64,000 nucleotides of DNA from Streptomyces antibioticus (GCF_001514065.1 NZ_KQ948431.1:1-64000), one strand, 5' to 3'. Positions 16,472 through 25,350 are shown, counted from the stretch's first letter. Notes: a model not told the origin generated them from the letters alone. A program made the numbers and translations.

Positions 16472-17869
16472 ATGACGGAAATTCTTGTGCAGGCGGCTAT
16501 GGAGGAGCAGGTTCCTCCCGCGACCAGGGTGGTGGACCACCCGGCGTGGCCCGTGCTCAAGGGTGCCGTGGAGCGGATCAGGCCCTGGCAGTCCAAGGAC
16601 GGGTCGATCGACTTCACGGCCGAGGGTGCCCCGGACCGCGCCACCGCCGAGGCGGCCGTACGCGAGGTCACCGCGGCCGTCGAGGAACTGTCCCCGCTGC
16701 TCCCGCACGACCGTGCCTACCACGAGGCCCTGGTGAAGGACCTGGCGCGCTGGGCCGAGGGCGGCTTCGAGGTGCCCGACTTCCTCGACTCGCTGCTCGC
16801 CTTCCAGCCCGCCAAGGGCCGCGCGGACGGCCTGCAGCACCTGGTCGTCTTCCCGATGTACACGCAGAACGGCAACCCCGACCGCAATCTCGAAGCGGTC
16901 GTGCTGCGCATGGTGTGGCCGGAGTGGCTGGCCGAGCTGGAGCGCAGCCGGTACGACAACCCGCTGTTCTGCGGCATCAAGTTCGAGGACTTCACGGCCG
17001 GTTACGACACCAACTCCGCCGTGCTCTTCCCCGAGACGATCGCCGTGCGCGAGGCGCCGGAACGATTCTCCTGGGGTGGCATCTTCTGCGACCGCGAAGC
17101 CGCCCGCTTCCGTGCCGTCACCGACGCCGCCGTCGGCATCCTGAGCCTCGACCTGCCCGAGGACATCGCCGCGATGGTCCACGACCAGAAGCGCTGCGAG
17201 GAGGCCTTCGTCCTGTGGGACATGGTCCACGACCGCACCCACAGCCACGGCGACCTGCCCTTCGACCCCTTCATGATCAAGCAGCGCCAGCCGTTCTGGA
17301 TGTACGGCCTGGAGGAGCTGCGCTGCGACCTCACCGCCTTCAAGGAGGCCGTGAAGCTGGAGGCCGACGGCGTCCCGCAGGCCCGTGACGTGCAGTACGC
17401 GGTCCTGTTCGACCGCATGTTCCGCTTCCCGGTCACCGGCGAGCGGGTGCGCAACTACGACGGCCTCGGCGGCCAGCTGCTCTTCGCCTACCTGCACAAG
17501 CACGACGTCGTCCGCTGGACCGACAACAAGCTGCACATCGACTGGCAGCGCGCCCCGCAGGTCACCAACCAGCTGTGCGCCGAGATCGAGGACCTCTACC
17601 GGGCGGGCATCGACCGTCCGAAGCTCGTCCACTGGTTCGCCGCCTACGACCTGGTCTCGCAGTACCTCGCCCCGCACCCGGGCTCCAAGTGGGCCAAGGG
17701 TCCCGACGCCCTCGACCTGTCCCAGCCGCCCCGCAAACTCGTCGATGACGTGCTTCCGGACGAGTTTCCGCTGAGCATGTTCTATGAGGCCCTCTCCAAG
17801 AAGCTGAAGCACGTGATCGCCGGCACCAAGGGCATCCGTGCGGAGAGCGCCGAGCGGATCGCCGCGTGA
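16472..17869 (+). CDS. DUF6421-family protein, possible metalloenzyme
   Basis: 465 residues, soluble, strongly coding, with a GGAGG ribosome site. I recognise it as a DUF6421-type actinobacterial protein with no assigned activity. Conserved-looking blocks are HLVVFPMYTQNGNPDRNLEA (123-142), AGYDTNSAVLFPETIAVREA (176-195), MVHDRTHSHGDLPFDPF (251-267) and FWMYGLEELRCDLTAF (275-290). His 253, His 257 and His 259 plus Glu 281/282 make a plausible HxxxHxH...E metal site, loosely like the HELLGH...EECRA arrangement of DPP III, though this is not an HExxH motif. It is the first gene of an operon with an SDR and a threonine aldolase. The metal site is inference. Confidence 0.8.
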   Translation: MTEILVQAAMEEQVPPATRVVDHPAWPVLKGAVERIRPWQSKDGSIDFTAEGAPDRATAEAAVREVTAAVEELSPLLPHDRAYHEALVKDLARWAEGGFEVPDFLDSLLAFQPAKGRADGLQHLVVFPMYTQNGNPDRNLEAVVLRMVWPEWLAELERSRYDNPLFCGIKFEDFTAGYDTNSAVLFPETIAVREAPERFSWGGIFCDREAARFRAVTDAAVGILSLDLPEDIAAMVHDQKRCEEAFVLWDMVHDRTHSHGDLPFDPFMIKQRQPFWMYGLEELRCDLTAFKEAVKLEADGVPQARDVQYAVLFDRMFRFPVTGERVRNYDGLGGQLLFAYLHKHDVVRWTDNKLHIDWQRAPQVTNQLCAEIEDLYRAGIDRPKLVHWFAAYDLVSQYLAPHPGSKWAKGPDALDLSQPPRKLVDDVLPDEFPLSMFYEALSKKLKHVIAGTKGIRAESAERIAA

Positions 17870-17919
17870 ACGACCGCGGTACCGAGAACACTGCACGGCA
17901 AGCTCAGGAGGCGAAGAAC

Positions 17920-18669
17920 ATGGCGGGGAACGGAGCTCTCAGCGGTGCGGTGATCGCGGTGGCCGGCGCGGGTGGACCCGCGGGCCGCGCGACACTGCTG
18001 CGGCTCGCCGAGGCCGGGGCGACCGTCGTCGGCGCGGACAACGACCCCGAGCGGCTCGCGGAGGCGGTGAGCGCGGCCCGCGACGCGGGCGGCGGCGCCA
18101 CCGTCACCGGGGAGCCGGTCGACCTGCTCGACCTGGACTCCACGCGGGACTGGGCCAACGGCATCGAGAAGGACTTCGGCCGGGTCGACGGCGTCGTCCA
18201 CCTCGTCGGCGGCTGGCGCGGCAGCGAGACCTTCATCAAGACCAGCCTCGACGACTGGGACTTCCTGGAGCTGCTGCTCATCCGCACCGTCCAGCACACC
18301 TCCCTCGCCTTCTCCGAGGCGCTCCAGCGCAGCGACCGCGGCCGCTACGTCCTGATCAGCGCGGCCGGCGCGAGCAAGCCCACCGCGGGGAACGCCGCGT
18401 ACGCCGCCGCCAAGGCCGCCGCCGAGGCGTGGACGCTCGCCATGGCAGACTTCTTCCGCAAGGCCGGGGCCGGCGAGGAGCTCACCTCCGCGGCCACGAT
18501 CCTGGTGGTCAAGGCCCTGGTGCACGACGCGATGCGCGCCGAGCGACCCAACGCCAAGTTCGCGGGCTTCACGGACGTCAAGGATCTGGCCGGAGCCATC
18601 GCCGAGGTCTGGGACAAGCCCGCCGGAGAAGTGAACGGAAACCGTCTGTGGCTCACCGAGAAGCCGTGA
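17920..18669 (+). CDS. Short-chain dehydrogenase/reductase
   Basis: 249 residues from the ATG at 17920, which follows CAGGAGG; an earlier GTG at 17866 overlapping the DUF6421 stop is a weaker option. The Rossmann motif is VAGAGGPAGRA, a variant of TGxxxGxG. VHLVGGWRG replaces the usual NNAG. The catalytic Ser (VLISAAGAS) and Tyr-x3-Lys (AAYAAAKAAAEA) are intact. It is an NAD(P)-linked alcohol/carbonyl oxidoreductase. Second gene of the DUF6421 operon; its stop overlaps the aldolase start. Confidence 0.9.
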   Translation: MAGNGALSGAVIAVAGAGGPAGRATLLRLAEAGATVVGADNDPERLAEAVSAARDAGGGATVTGEPVDLLDLDSTRDWANGIEKDFGRVDGVVHLVGGWRGSETFIKTSLDDWDFLELLLIRTVQHTSLAFSEALQRSDRGRYVLISAAGASKPTAGNAAYAAAKAAAEAWTLAMADFFRKAGAGEELTSAATILVVKALVHDAMRAERPNAKFAGFTDVKDLAGAIAEVWDKPAGEVNGNRLWLTEKP

Positions 18670-19739
18670 ACCCGCCGAAGACCGACGCCCGACGCCATCA
18701 CGACCCGGACACCCGGGGCTTCGCCAGCGACAACTACGCCGGCGCCCACCCGGAGGTGCTCGCCGCCCTGGCCCTGGCCAACGGCGGGCACCAGGTCGCC
18801 TACGGCGAGGACGACTACACCGAGAACCTCCAGGCGATCATCCGCAGCCACTTCGGGCCCACGGCGGAGGCGTTCCCGGTCTTCAACGGCACCGGCGCCA
18901 ACGTCGTGGCGCTCCAGGCGGTCACCGACCGCTGGGGCGCGGTGATCTGCGCGGAGAGCGCCCACATCAACGTCGACGAGGGCGGGGCGCCGGAGCGGAT
19001 GGGCGGCCTGAAGCTGCTGACCGTCCCCACCCCCGACGGCAAGCTCACGCCCGAGCTGATCGACCGGCAGGCCTGGGGCTGGGAGGACGAGCACCGCGCG
19101 ATGCCGCAGGTCGTCTCGATCACCCAGAGCACGGAGCTCGGCACGCTCTACACGCCGGACGAGATCCGCGCGATCTGCGACCACGCCCATGCCCACGGCA
19201 TGAAGGTCCACCTCGACGGCTCCCGCATAGCCAACGCGGCCGCGTCCCTCGACGTCCCCATGCGGACGTTCACCAACGCGGTCGGCGTCGACATCCTCTC
19301 CCTCGGTGGGACGAAGAACGGCGCGCTGTTCGGTGAGGCGGTCGTGGTGATCAACCAGGACGCGGTCTCCCACATGAAGCATCTGCGCAAGCTGTCCATG
19401 CAGCTCGCCTCCAAGATGCGTTTCGTGTCGGTGCAGTTGGAGGCGCTGCTCGCCAAGGACCTGTGGCTGCGCAACGCCCGCCACGCCAACGAGATGGCCC
19501 AGCGCCTGGCCGAGGGCGTCCGCGCCGTGCACGGTGTGGAGATCCTCTACCCGGTCCAGGCCAACGGTGTCTTCGCCAAGCTCCCGCACGAGGTGAGCGT
19601 CCGCCTCCAGAAGCGCTTCCGCTTCTACTTCTGGGACGAGAGCGCGGGCGTCGTCCGCTGGATGTGCGCCTTCGACACGACGGAGGACGACGTGGACGCG
19701 TTCGTGGCGGCGCTCAAGGAGGAGATGGCGCAGCAGTAG
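18666..19739 (+). CDS. Low-specificity L-threonine aldolase-type PLP enzyme
   Basis: 357 residues starting at a GTG that overlaps the SDR stop (GTGA). Fold type I PLP features: GFASDNYAGAHPEVLAAL at the start, FNGTGANVVALQA cofactor-phosphate loop, HLDGSRIANAAASL (PLP-ring Asp), and LSLGGTKNGALFGEAVV containing the Schiff-base Lys. It splits L-threonine or other beta-hydroxy amino acids to glycine and an aldehyde, or joins them. Coupling to an SDR suggests the aldehyde or hydroxy group is further reduced or oxidised, which is inference. Confidence 0.92.
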   Translation: MNPPKTDARRHHDPDTRGFASDNYAGAHPEVLAALALANGGHQVAYGEDDYTENLQAIIRSHFGPTAEAFPVFNGTGANVVALQAVTDRWGAVICAESAHINVDEGGAPERMGGLKLLTVPTPDGKLTPELIDRQAWGWEDEHRAMPQVVSITQSTELGTLYTPDEIRAICDHAHAHGMKVHLDGSRIANAAASLDVPMRTFTNAVGVDILSLGGTKNGALFGEAVVVINQDAVSHMKHLRKLSMQLASKMRFVSVQLEALLAKDLWLRNARHANEMAQRLAEGVRAVHGVEILYPVQANGVFAKLPHEVSVRLQKRFRFYFWDESAGVVRWMCAFDTTEDDVDAFVAALKEEMAQQ

Positions 19740-19784
19740 TGCCCCGGCTTTGAATGCATAGGTATGCGATCACTCGTAAAGTCA

Positions 19785-19814
19785 TTGACGGTCGGGTGAT
19801 CGCGTTTCTATGCT
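19785..19814 (+). promoter_or_regulatory. Promoter for the transglutaminase-like gene, probably leaderless
   Basis: TTGACG (19785-19790) and TATGCT (19809-19814) are spaced by 18 bases, a good housekeeping-sigma promoter. Transcription would start close to the ATG at 19823, and no Shine-Dalgarno is seen, so the mRNA is probably leaderless. The promoter is framed by a perfect 8-base inverted repeat, GCGATCAC (19766-19773) and GTGATCGC (19796-19803), which covers the spacer. Confidence 0.6.
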
Positions 19815-19822
19815 CTGCGGGC

Positions 19823-20395
19823 ATGGAGCTGATCCAGAACACCCCTGATCTGTCCGCCTATCTGGCCGCCGACGAGGTCATCGACCATGACCATCCGCTC
19901 GTCAGGCGGACCGCGTCCCGGCTTGCGCGGGACGCCGAGGACTCGTATGCCTATGCGCGGCTGGCGTTCGAGTTCGTCCGCGACACCATCCCGCACTCCC
20001 AGGACTCCGGGGATCCGCGCGTCACCTGGCGGGCCTCCGACGTCCTGGAGCAGGGCACCGGCATCTGCTACGCGAAGTCCCACGCGCTGACGGCCCTGCT
20101 GCGGGCGGAGGACATCCCCACCGCGCTCTGCTATCAGAAGTTCGACGTGGTGCACGGCCTGGTCGCGGTCCGCTTCAACGGTGCATGGCATCGCCAGGAC
20201 CCGCGCGGAAACAAGCCCGGCGTGGACGCGCAGTTCTCCCTCGATGGTGAGCGGCTGGCATGGGTGCCCGACCCCGAGTCCAATGAGGTGGACTATCCGG
20301 TCCTGTATGCTGAACCTCACCCGGCCGTTCTGAGCGTCCTCAAGGCCGCCCCCGACCGGCCCCATCTGTGGAAGACGCTCCCGACCGAACTCTGA
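19823..20395 (+). CDS. Transglutaminase-like cysteine protein
   Basis: 190 residues from MELIQNTPDLSAYLAADEVI. The transglutaminase-like core has VTWRASDVLEQGTGICYAKSHALTALLRA with the nucleophilic Cys in GICYAKS. The catalytic His lies in DVVHGLVAVRFNGAWHRQDPRG, and the Asp of QDPRG completes the triad. Bacterial members of this size act as proteases or amidases rather than cross-linkers. It is followed after 8 bases by a B3/B4-domain gene, so the two are probably co-transcribed. Confidence 0.88.
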   Translation: MELIQNTPDLSAYLAADEVIDHDHPLVRRTASRLARDAEDSYAYARLAFEFVRDTIPHSQDSGDPRVTWRASDVLEQGTGICYAKSHALTALLRAEDIPTALCYQKFDVVHGLVAVRFNGAWHRQDPRGNKPGVDAQFSLDGERLAWVPDPESNEVDYPVLYAEPHPAVLSVLKAAPDRPHLWKTLPTEL

Positions 20396-20403
20396 GGCAG
20401 GCG

Positions 20404-21108
20404 ATGACCTTCTCCCTCACCGTGTCCGACGAGGTCCGCGCCCTCGCGCCCGGCTTCACGCACGTCGCGATCGAGGCCCACGGCCTCGTCAACGGGCCGA
20501 GCACCGATGCCAGTTCGGCACTCCTCGACGACGCGGCCCGCCGTCTCGCCGTACGCCTGGACGGGCGCGCCCCGCACGAGGACCCGCACATGGCGGCCTG
20601 GCGTGAGGTGTACACGGCGTTCGGGTCGAAGCCGTCACGGACCCGCAACTCGGCCGAAGCGCTGGCCAAGAGGGCGCTGGCGGACGGCGGACTGCCCCGG
20701 ATCAACCTGCTCGTCGACCTCTACAACGCCATCAGCGTCGCCCATCTGATCCCGGTCGGCGGTGAGGACATCGACCGCATCCGGGGCGGGATGCGGCTCG
20801 TGCGGGCGGGCGGTGACGAGGAGTTCGTGACCGTCGTCGGCGGCGAGGAGGTCGTCGAGCACCCCGACGCCGGTGAGGTGGTGTGGCGCGACGAGCTGGG
20901 GGTGACCTGCCGCCGCTGGAACTGGCGCCAGGGACCGCGCACCCGGCTCACCGAGGAGACCGTCTCCGGCATCTTCCTGCTGGAGAGCCTCGCCCCGATG
21001 CCCGTCGCCGAGCTCGAGCAGGCGGGTACCGGACTCGCCGAGCTGCTGGAGAAGTTCAGCCCCGGCGCGCGCATCGACGTGCACGCCGCCGACCCGGTGC
21101 GCGGCTGA
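20404..21108 (+). CDS. B3/B4-domain protein (PheRS-beta editing-domain homologue)
   Basis: 234 residues. The core from PHEDPHMAAWREVYTAFGSKPSRTRNSAEAL to NLLVDLYNAISVAHLIPVGGEDID is the B3_4 domain found in phenylalanyl-tRNA synthetase beta and in free-standing homologues, where it binds or edits aminoacyl-tRNA. Free-standing copies may hydrolyse mischarged tRNA, but this is unproven. It sits 8 bases after the transglutaminase-like gene and about 26 before the next gene. Confidence 0.87.
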   Translation: MTFSLTVSDEVRALAPGFTHVAIEAHGLVNGPSTDASSALLDDAARRLAVRLDGRAPHEDPHMAAWREVYTAFGSKPSRTRNSAEALAKRALADGGLPRINLLVDLYNAISVAHLIPVGGEDIDRIRGGMRLVRAGGDEEFVTVVGGEEVVEHPDAGEVVWRDELGVTCRRWNWRQGPRTRLTEETVSGIFLLESLAPMPVAELEQAGTGLAELLEKFSPGARIDVHAADPVRG

Positions 21109-21134
21109 TCCGCCGCGGTCGTTAACCTCCCCGT

Positions 21135-22328
21135 ATGCATGACGGGGGAACACAGGAGAACAGCACCGGCACCGACGAGCAGTCCACGAGGCCCCTCGCC
21201 CGGCTGTGGAAGCACTGGCTGCTCACCTCGGCCGTGGCACTGGCCCTGCTGGCGACCGCCACGACCGTACCGATCGTCCTCGCGGACTCCGCAGACGACG
21301 CTCCCTGTCAGGAGATCCCGGCCTCGACCCGGGCCCTCGCGAAGAACCCGGCCGCCGCCACCCGCGCCCTCGACCCCGGTGAGGACCTGTCCCGGTATCG
21401 CGCCGTGCGCGAGCTGCTGATCCACGAGAACCCGTGCGGCGACGGCGGCGAGGCGCTCGGGCAGGTCGTCGACGCCGCCACCCGGGCCACGGCGAAGGGC
21501 AAGCCGCACACGCTCGCCCAGGCCCGTGCCGCGTACGCCGTGGTCGCCGCGTTCGACGACGACGCCGTGCCCAGCGGGGCGGCACCCGGAGTGGCCCGCG
21601 TCCTCGCCGAGTACGTGGTCGACGCCAACCGCTTCCTGAGCCCCGACCGCGACGCGTACAGCCCGGCGGTGGACGCCGTGGGCGCCGCTCCGGACGACAC
21701 CGGCTGGACGACGTACGGCCGCTTCCTGGCACCGCACGAGGCCCACGCCGACTTCGAGTGCACCGAGCCCTACTCCGACGTACGCGCGGACCCGGAGGGC
21801 CTGGTCGGCGAACTCGCCAAGAACCCCGAGGCGTTCGCGATCCTCTACGACGCCGAGCGCGCGTACTTCGCCTACTACCTCGAACGCCTCACCCGCGACG
21901 GCGCCGACCCCGACTACCGGCCGGGCAAGGAGAAGGACGGCAGCCCGAAGTCGACCACCACCTGGGCCGACATCGACCTGGAACACCTCACCGACCGCAT
22001 CGGCAGCCTCATGAAAGCCCGGGCGCGGTACGCCAGGGACGGCACGATCCCCGACCTCGCGGCCTTCGACAAGGCCGTACGACGGCACACGCGCGGCGCC
22101 TATCAGACGGCCACGCGTCAGGTGAGCAGCCGGCCGGTCATGGGGGACATCGCCGAGCGGCCGGTCTCCGGCCCGCTGAGCGGTGATCTGACGGACGGAC
22201 GGCACCAGCTGTTCACGGTCCTCGACGCCTGGGCGAAGGCGCGCAAGGTACCGACGGAACGCGCGGTGCAGCTACGGCAGTTGATCGATGACCGGTACGT
22301 CAGGGCGCTCTGGCTGACCTCGTACTGA
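21135..22328 (+). CDS. Membrane-anchored hypothetical protein with large outside domain
   Basis: 397 residues. A cytoplasmic N-terminus (about 30 residues) precedes one transmembrane helix (WLLTSAVALALLATATTVPIVLA, about 28-50). The remainder is a helical, charged extracellular domain with a CQEIPASTRALAKNPAAATR start and an FECTEPYSDVRADPEGLVGEL middle. I recognise no family. It starts soon after the B3/B4 gene and may be its operon mate. Coding character is strong, but no enzymatic motif is visible. Confidence 0.72.
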   Translation: MHDGGTQENSTGTDEQSTRPLARLWKHWLLTSAVALALLATATTVPIVLADSADDAPCQEIPASTRALAKNPAAATRALDPGEDLSRYRAVRELLIHENPCGDGGEALGQVVDAATRATAKGKPHTLAQARAAYAVVAAFDDDAVPSGAAPGVARVLAEYVVDANRFLSPDRDAYSPAVDAVGAAPDDTGWTTYGRFLAPHEAHADFECTEPYSDVRADPEGLVGELAKNPEAFAILYDAERAYFAYYLERLTRDGADPDYRPGKEKDGSPKSTTTWADIDLEHLTDRIGSLMKARARYARDGTIPDLAAFDKAVRRHTRGAYQTATRQVSSRPVMGDIAERPVSGPLSGDLTDGRHQLFTVLDAWAKARKVPTERAVQLRQLIDDRYVRALWLTSY

Positions 22329-22340
22329 ACGGGGACGGGG

Positions 22341-23366
22341 TCAGCCGCCGAGGCGCAGTGCGGTGCAGTCCCGCTGCTCGGTCTGCGTCTCGGCGAAGGC
22401 CGCGAAGAGCTCGCGCCGACCGGTCTCGTCGATGCCGGGGACGTCCTTGGCGGCGCTGAGCGCGAAGTTGGCGGCCTCGCCGTCGCAACGGGCGGTCGCC
22501 GTACGGGAGTCGGGATCGTGCCGTCGCTGCTCGGCGAGCAGACGGTTGCTCCAGTCGCCGTACCAGGCGGCGAACCACAGCCGGGGTTCCCATTCCCCCG
22601 AGTCGGCGTCCCGCGCGTACAGGTCGCAACGACCCACCGGACCCGCGTCGTTCATGAGCACCGCCACCCGCCACCGCGCGGCCTTGAGCCCGCCGGCCTT
22701 CAGCGCCCACCCGCAGGCGGTGTCACCCGCGTCGGCGAGCGGCACCGTCTTCGGGTCCTCCTGCGGATCCACCGGCGCGGCGTCCCCGCCGGGTGCCTTC
22801 AGCGGCTCGGCGCCACAACCGAGGCGCTCGGAGGCGGAGTTGGTGAGCGCGACCGCCGTCTCGTAGGCGGCGGGGGTGGCCCGCAGGGAGTCCCGGCCGA
22901 GCCAGGTGCGGACGAGCAGCTTGCGTTGCCGTCCCTCGTCGTCCTTGCCCAGTTCGGGGCAGGGGAGGAGGAACTGGAGGGCGCCGTACTTGTCGATGTA
23001 GCCGGGCAGTCCGTCCGCCATCGGTCCCACGCGGTCGAACCCGGACTCGGACAGGACCGTCATGAACTCCCGGTCCACGTCGTCCCGCCGGGTGTACGCC
23101 TCGGTCGCCAGCAGCCGGTCGTCACGTACGTCGTCGCCGTCGAAGCCGAGGGAGCAGCCGTAGTCGCCCAGTTCCTCGTGGGCAGCGGACTCCGCGTCCT
23201 TGAAGTGGTCGCCGTCGCGCCCGAGTTCACGGACCGCGTCGACCGGCAACGCGCCGTCGCAGGCCGTGCGCAGCAGCCACCAGTCCTGTGCGTACGGAGT
23301 GGCGATCCAGCCGCCCACCCCCAGCACGACCGCAGCCGACACCGACACCTTGACCCAGCGCCGCAT
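22341..23366 (-). CDS. Secreted or membrane-anchored hypothetical protein
   Basis: 341 residues. An N-terminal signal or anchor (MRRWVKVSVSAAVVLGVGGWIATPYA) is followed by WWLLRTACDGALPVDAVREL and a mostly polar exported domain with six or more cysteines. It seems to be two similar halves: TACDGALP...LGFDGDD and TACGWAL...CDLYARDADS, each with a Cys pair. No named family is recognised. It is convergent with the anchored protein at 21135, ending 12 bases from it. Confidence 0.7.
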   Translation of the reverse strand: MRRWVKVSVSAAVVLGVGGWIATPYAQDWWLLRTACDGALPVDAVRELGRDGDHFKDAESAAHEELGDYGCSLGFDGDDVRDDRLLATEAYTRRDDVDREFMTVLSESGFDRVGPMADGLPGYIDKYGALQFLLPCPELGKDDEGRQRKLLVRTWLGRDSLRATPAAYETAVALTNSASERLGCGAEPLKAPGGDAAPVDPQEDPKTVPLADAGDTACGWALKAGGLKAARWRVAVLMNDAGPVGRCDLYARDADSGEWEPRLWFAAWYGDWSNRLLAEQRRHDPDSRTATARCDGEAANFALSAAKDVPGIDETGRRELFAAFAETQTEQRDCTALRLGG

Positions 23367-23457
23367 TCCTTGCCCCCGTAGCAGTCCACCCGTTCACGGG
23401 CGGGACCCTATCGGGCGGGCGACGGCTCCGGCGGCGCGGGTCGGTGATCCTGGGCGG

Positions 23458-24186
23458 TCAGCGGGCCTCGGCGGCCTTGACCTCTTCCGGGGTGGGCGCT
23501 GTGCCGCCGAGGTGGGCCGGCATCCACCAGGTGTCGTCGGCGTCCTTGGGGCGGACCGGGTAGGCGCGCTGGGCGGCCTCCAGGAGCTCCTGGACGCGCT
23601 CGCGCAGCTGACGGGTGATCGCGCCCGCGTACTTGTCCTTGGGCGCCTCGACCGGCTCGCCGACCCGGATCGTGATCGGGGTGTGGCTGCGCTTGAAGTT
23701 GCGCGGGTGGCCCTTGGTCCACAGCCGCTGCGTGCCCCACAGCGCCATCGGGATCAGCGGTACGCCCGCCTCCTGTGCCAGGCGCGCGGCACCCGACTTG
23801 AAGGTCTTGAGCGTGAACGACTGCGAGATCGTGGCCTCGGGGAAGACCCCGACGATCTCACCGGCGCGCAGCGACCGCAGCGCGTGCTGGTAGGCGTCCT
23901 CGCCCTGCTTGCGGTCCACGGGGATGTGCTTCATCCCGCGCATCAGGGGACCGGAGATCCGGTGCCGGAACACGGACTCCTTCGCCATGAAGCGCACGAG
24001 ACGCTTCTGGGGCAGTGCGGCCAGCCCGTCGAAGACGAAGTCCAGGTAGCTGATGTGGTTGCTCACCAGCACGGCGCCGCCAGAGCGCGGGATGTTCTCC
24101 GAACCCTTGCAGTCGATCTTCAGGTCCCACACCTTGAACAGCGTGCGGGCGAGGCCGACGACGGGTCGGTAGACAAGCTCTGCCAT
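23458..24186 (-). CDS. 1-acylglycerol-3-phosphate O-acyltransferase (PlsC-like)
   Basis: 242 residues from the ATG at 24186 (MAELVYRPVVGLART), with AGAAGGAAGGG about 12 bases upstream. The acyltransferase boxes are clear: NHISYLD (Hx4D), FMAKESVF, and VGVFPEATISQS (motif III), followed by PLIPMALWGTQR. It transfers an acyl chain to lysophosphatidate at the membrane during phospholipid synthesis. The palindrome at 24250 in its promoter suggests control by a fatty-acid regulator. Confidence 0.93.
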   Translation of the reverse strand: MAELVYRPVVGLARTLFKVWDLKIDCKGSENIPRSGGAVLVSNHISYLDFVFDGLAALPQKRLVRFMAKESVFRHRISGPLMRGMKHIPVDRKQGEDAYQHALRSLRAGEIVGVFPEATISQSFTLKTFKSGAARLAQEAGVPLIPMALWGTQRLWTKGHPRNFKRSHTPITIRVGEPVEAPKDKYAGAITRQLRERVQELLEAAQRAYPVRPKDADDTWWMPAHLGGTAPTPEEVKAAEAR

Positions 24187-24249
24187 GGACGGGGTGGACC
24201 CTTCCTTCTCTGCCTGGGAAAGGGGGTTCCCAGCGGGAAAGTTACGACA

Positions 24250-24263
24250 CCGTAGGTTTACGG
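24250..24263. promoter_or_regulatory. Palindrome upstream of the PlsC-like gene
   Basis: CCGTA (24250-24254) and TACGG (24259-24263) are perfect arms around GGTT, 64 bases before the acyltransferase start. Sites with CCGTA/TACGG arms occur in promoters of lipid genes in actinobacteria. The identity of the binding protein is a guess. Confidence 0.4.
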
Positions 24264-24375
24264 CATCTCGCAGATCGTGCCCCAAGAACGGGCGGGGGGC
24301 CAGTCCTCGTGCCCGTGAACGGCGAGATCCTTGTCACGTCGGCGCCTTGATCCACCTCGTGCTTTTACGTCGCCT

Positions 24376-24792
24376 TTACTGCGCGCGTACGGTCACGCGC
24401 CGCACGAGCAGGTACATCTCGCACCCCAGGCAGTACCCGAACGCGGAGTTCAGGAACGCGGCCGCGAGCGCGGCCCCCGTCGCGGCGAGCCCCAGCCACT
24501 CCGGTCCGACGCCGTACCCGATCAGACCCACGACCGCGAAGGCCAGGCCCACCGCCTGGGCGAACCGCGGCGGTTCGGGCGCCTCGAACTCGGTCGGCGG
24601 GCCGATGCGGGGCCGCACGACCTTCCGGAACAGCCAGCCGTACGGCGAACGCCCGACGCCGCCCGCGGCCCCCAGCGCGAACGCCAGCGTCTGCCAGGCC
24701 AGGAGCCACACGCTGCCGGTGATGAGCACGACCGCCAGTACTAGGGTCGTCACGGCCGCCCCGAAGCGCGGTCCCCTCACGTCGATGTCCAT
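24376..24792 (-). CDS. DUF4395 membrane protein
   Basis: 138 residues, three to four transmembrane helices. It starts MDIDVRGPRFGAAVTTLVLA and ends with the family hallmark FGYCLGCEMYLLVRR, whose CxxC faces one side of the membrane and could be redox active. DUF4395 genes are usually next to thioredoxin-like or sulfur-transfer genes, and here a thioredoxin gene is divergent 76 bases away. A role in thiol electron transfer is likely but unproven. Confidence 0.88.
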   Translation of the reverse strand: MDIDVRGPRFGAAVTTLVLAVVLITGSVWLLAWQTLAFALGAAGGVGRSPYGWLFRKVVRPRIGPPTEFEAPEPPRFAQAVGLAFAVVGLIGYGVGPEWLGLAATGAALAAAFLNSAFGYCLGCEMYLLVRRVTVRAQ

Positions 24793-24868
24793 GAATCAAG
24801 CATTCCGCACGGAATGCCATGGGTGGAGCCGGGAATCTTTGCAGTCTCGTGAACGCTGGAGCTGGGTG

Positions 24869-25282
24869 ATGGCCGGAGTCGTGGTGTGTGTACTGGTGCT
24901 CGCTGCGGCGAGCGTCTACGGAGTGCTGCACAGGCAGCGGAGCGGGAGAGTGCGGGTGCGCGGGCGCGACGACGACAAGCGGCTCGGCTCGGCCGAGCTG
25001 GGCGCGGAGTTGGGGGAGCGCGCCACTCTCGTCCAGTTCTCCAGCGCCTTCTGCGCACCCTGCCGGGCCACCCGGAGAGTCCTCGGCGAGGTCGTCGACC
25101 TGGTCCCCGGGGTCGCCCACGTCGAGATCGACGCCGAGGCCCATCTGGACCTCGTACGCGAACTGGACATCCTCAAGACGCCGACCGTGCTGGTGCTCGA
25201 CGCCCAGGGCCGGGTGGTGCGGCGCGCCACCGGGCAGCCGCGCAAGGCGGATGTCATCGCGGCTCTCGGCGAGGCCGTGTGA
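24869..25282 (+). CDS. Membrane-anchored thioredoxin-family protein
   Basis: 137 residues. It begins with a hydrophobic segment (MAGVVVCVLVLAAASVYGVL) that anchors it or directs export. The thioredoxin domain contains VQFSSAFCAPCRATRRVLGEV, where CAPC is the redox motif, and the cis-Pro loop is LKTPTVLVLDAQG. It is thus a thiol:disulfide oxidoreductase, probably at the outer face of the membrane. It is divergent from the DUF4395 gene, its usual partner. Confidence 0.9.
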   Translation: MAGVVVCVLVLAAASVYGVLHRQRSGRVRVRGRDDDKRLGSAELGAELGERATLVQFSSAFCAPCRATRRVLGEVVDLVPGVAHVEIDAEAHLDLVRELDILKTPTVLVLDAQGRVVRRATGQPRKADVIAALGEAV

Positions 25283-25350
25283 CGGTGAGGCAGCTCCCAT
25301 ATGCCGGGACGTACTTGACTGGGCGTACCACCTATCGTCAGCCTGACTGT

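Noticed and set aside
25315-25338. TTGACT and TATCGT as a standard promoter for the leader peptide
   Set aside because: The 12-base spacing is too short for a normal sigma-70-type promoter, so it is mentioned but not listed as a feature.
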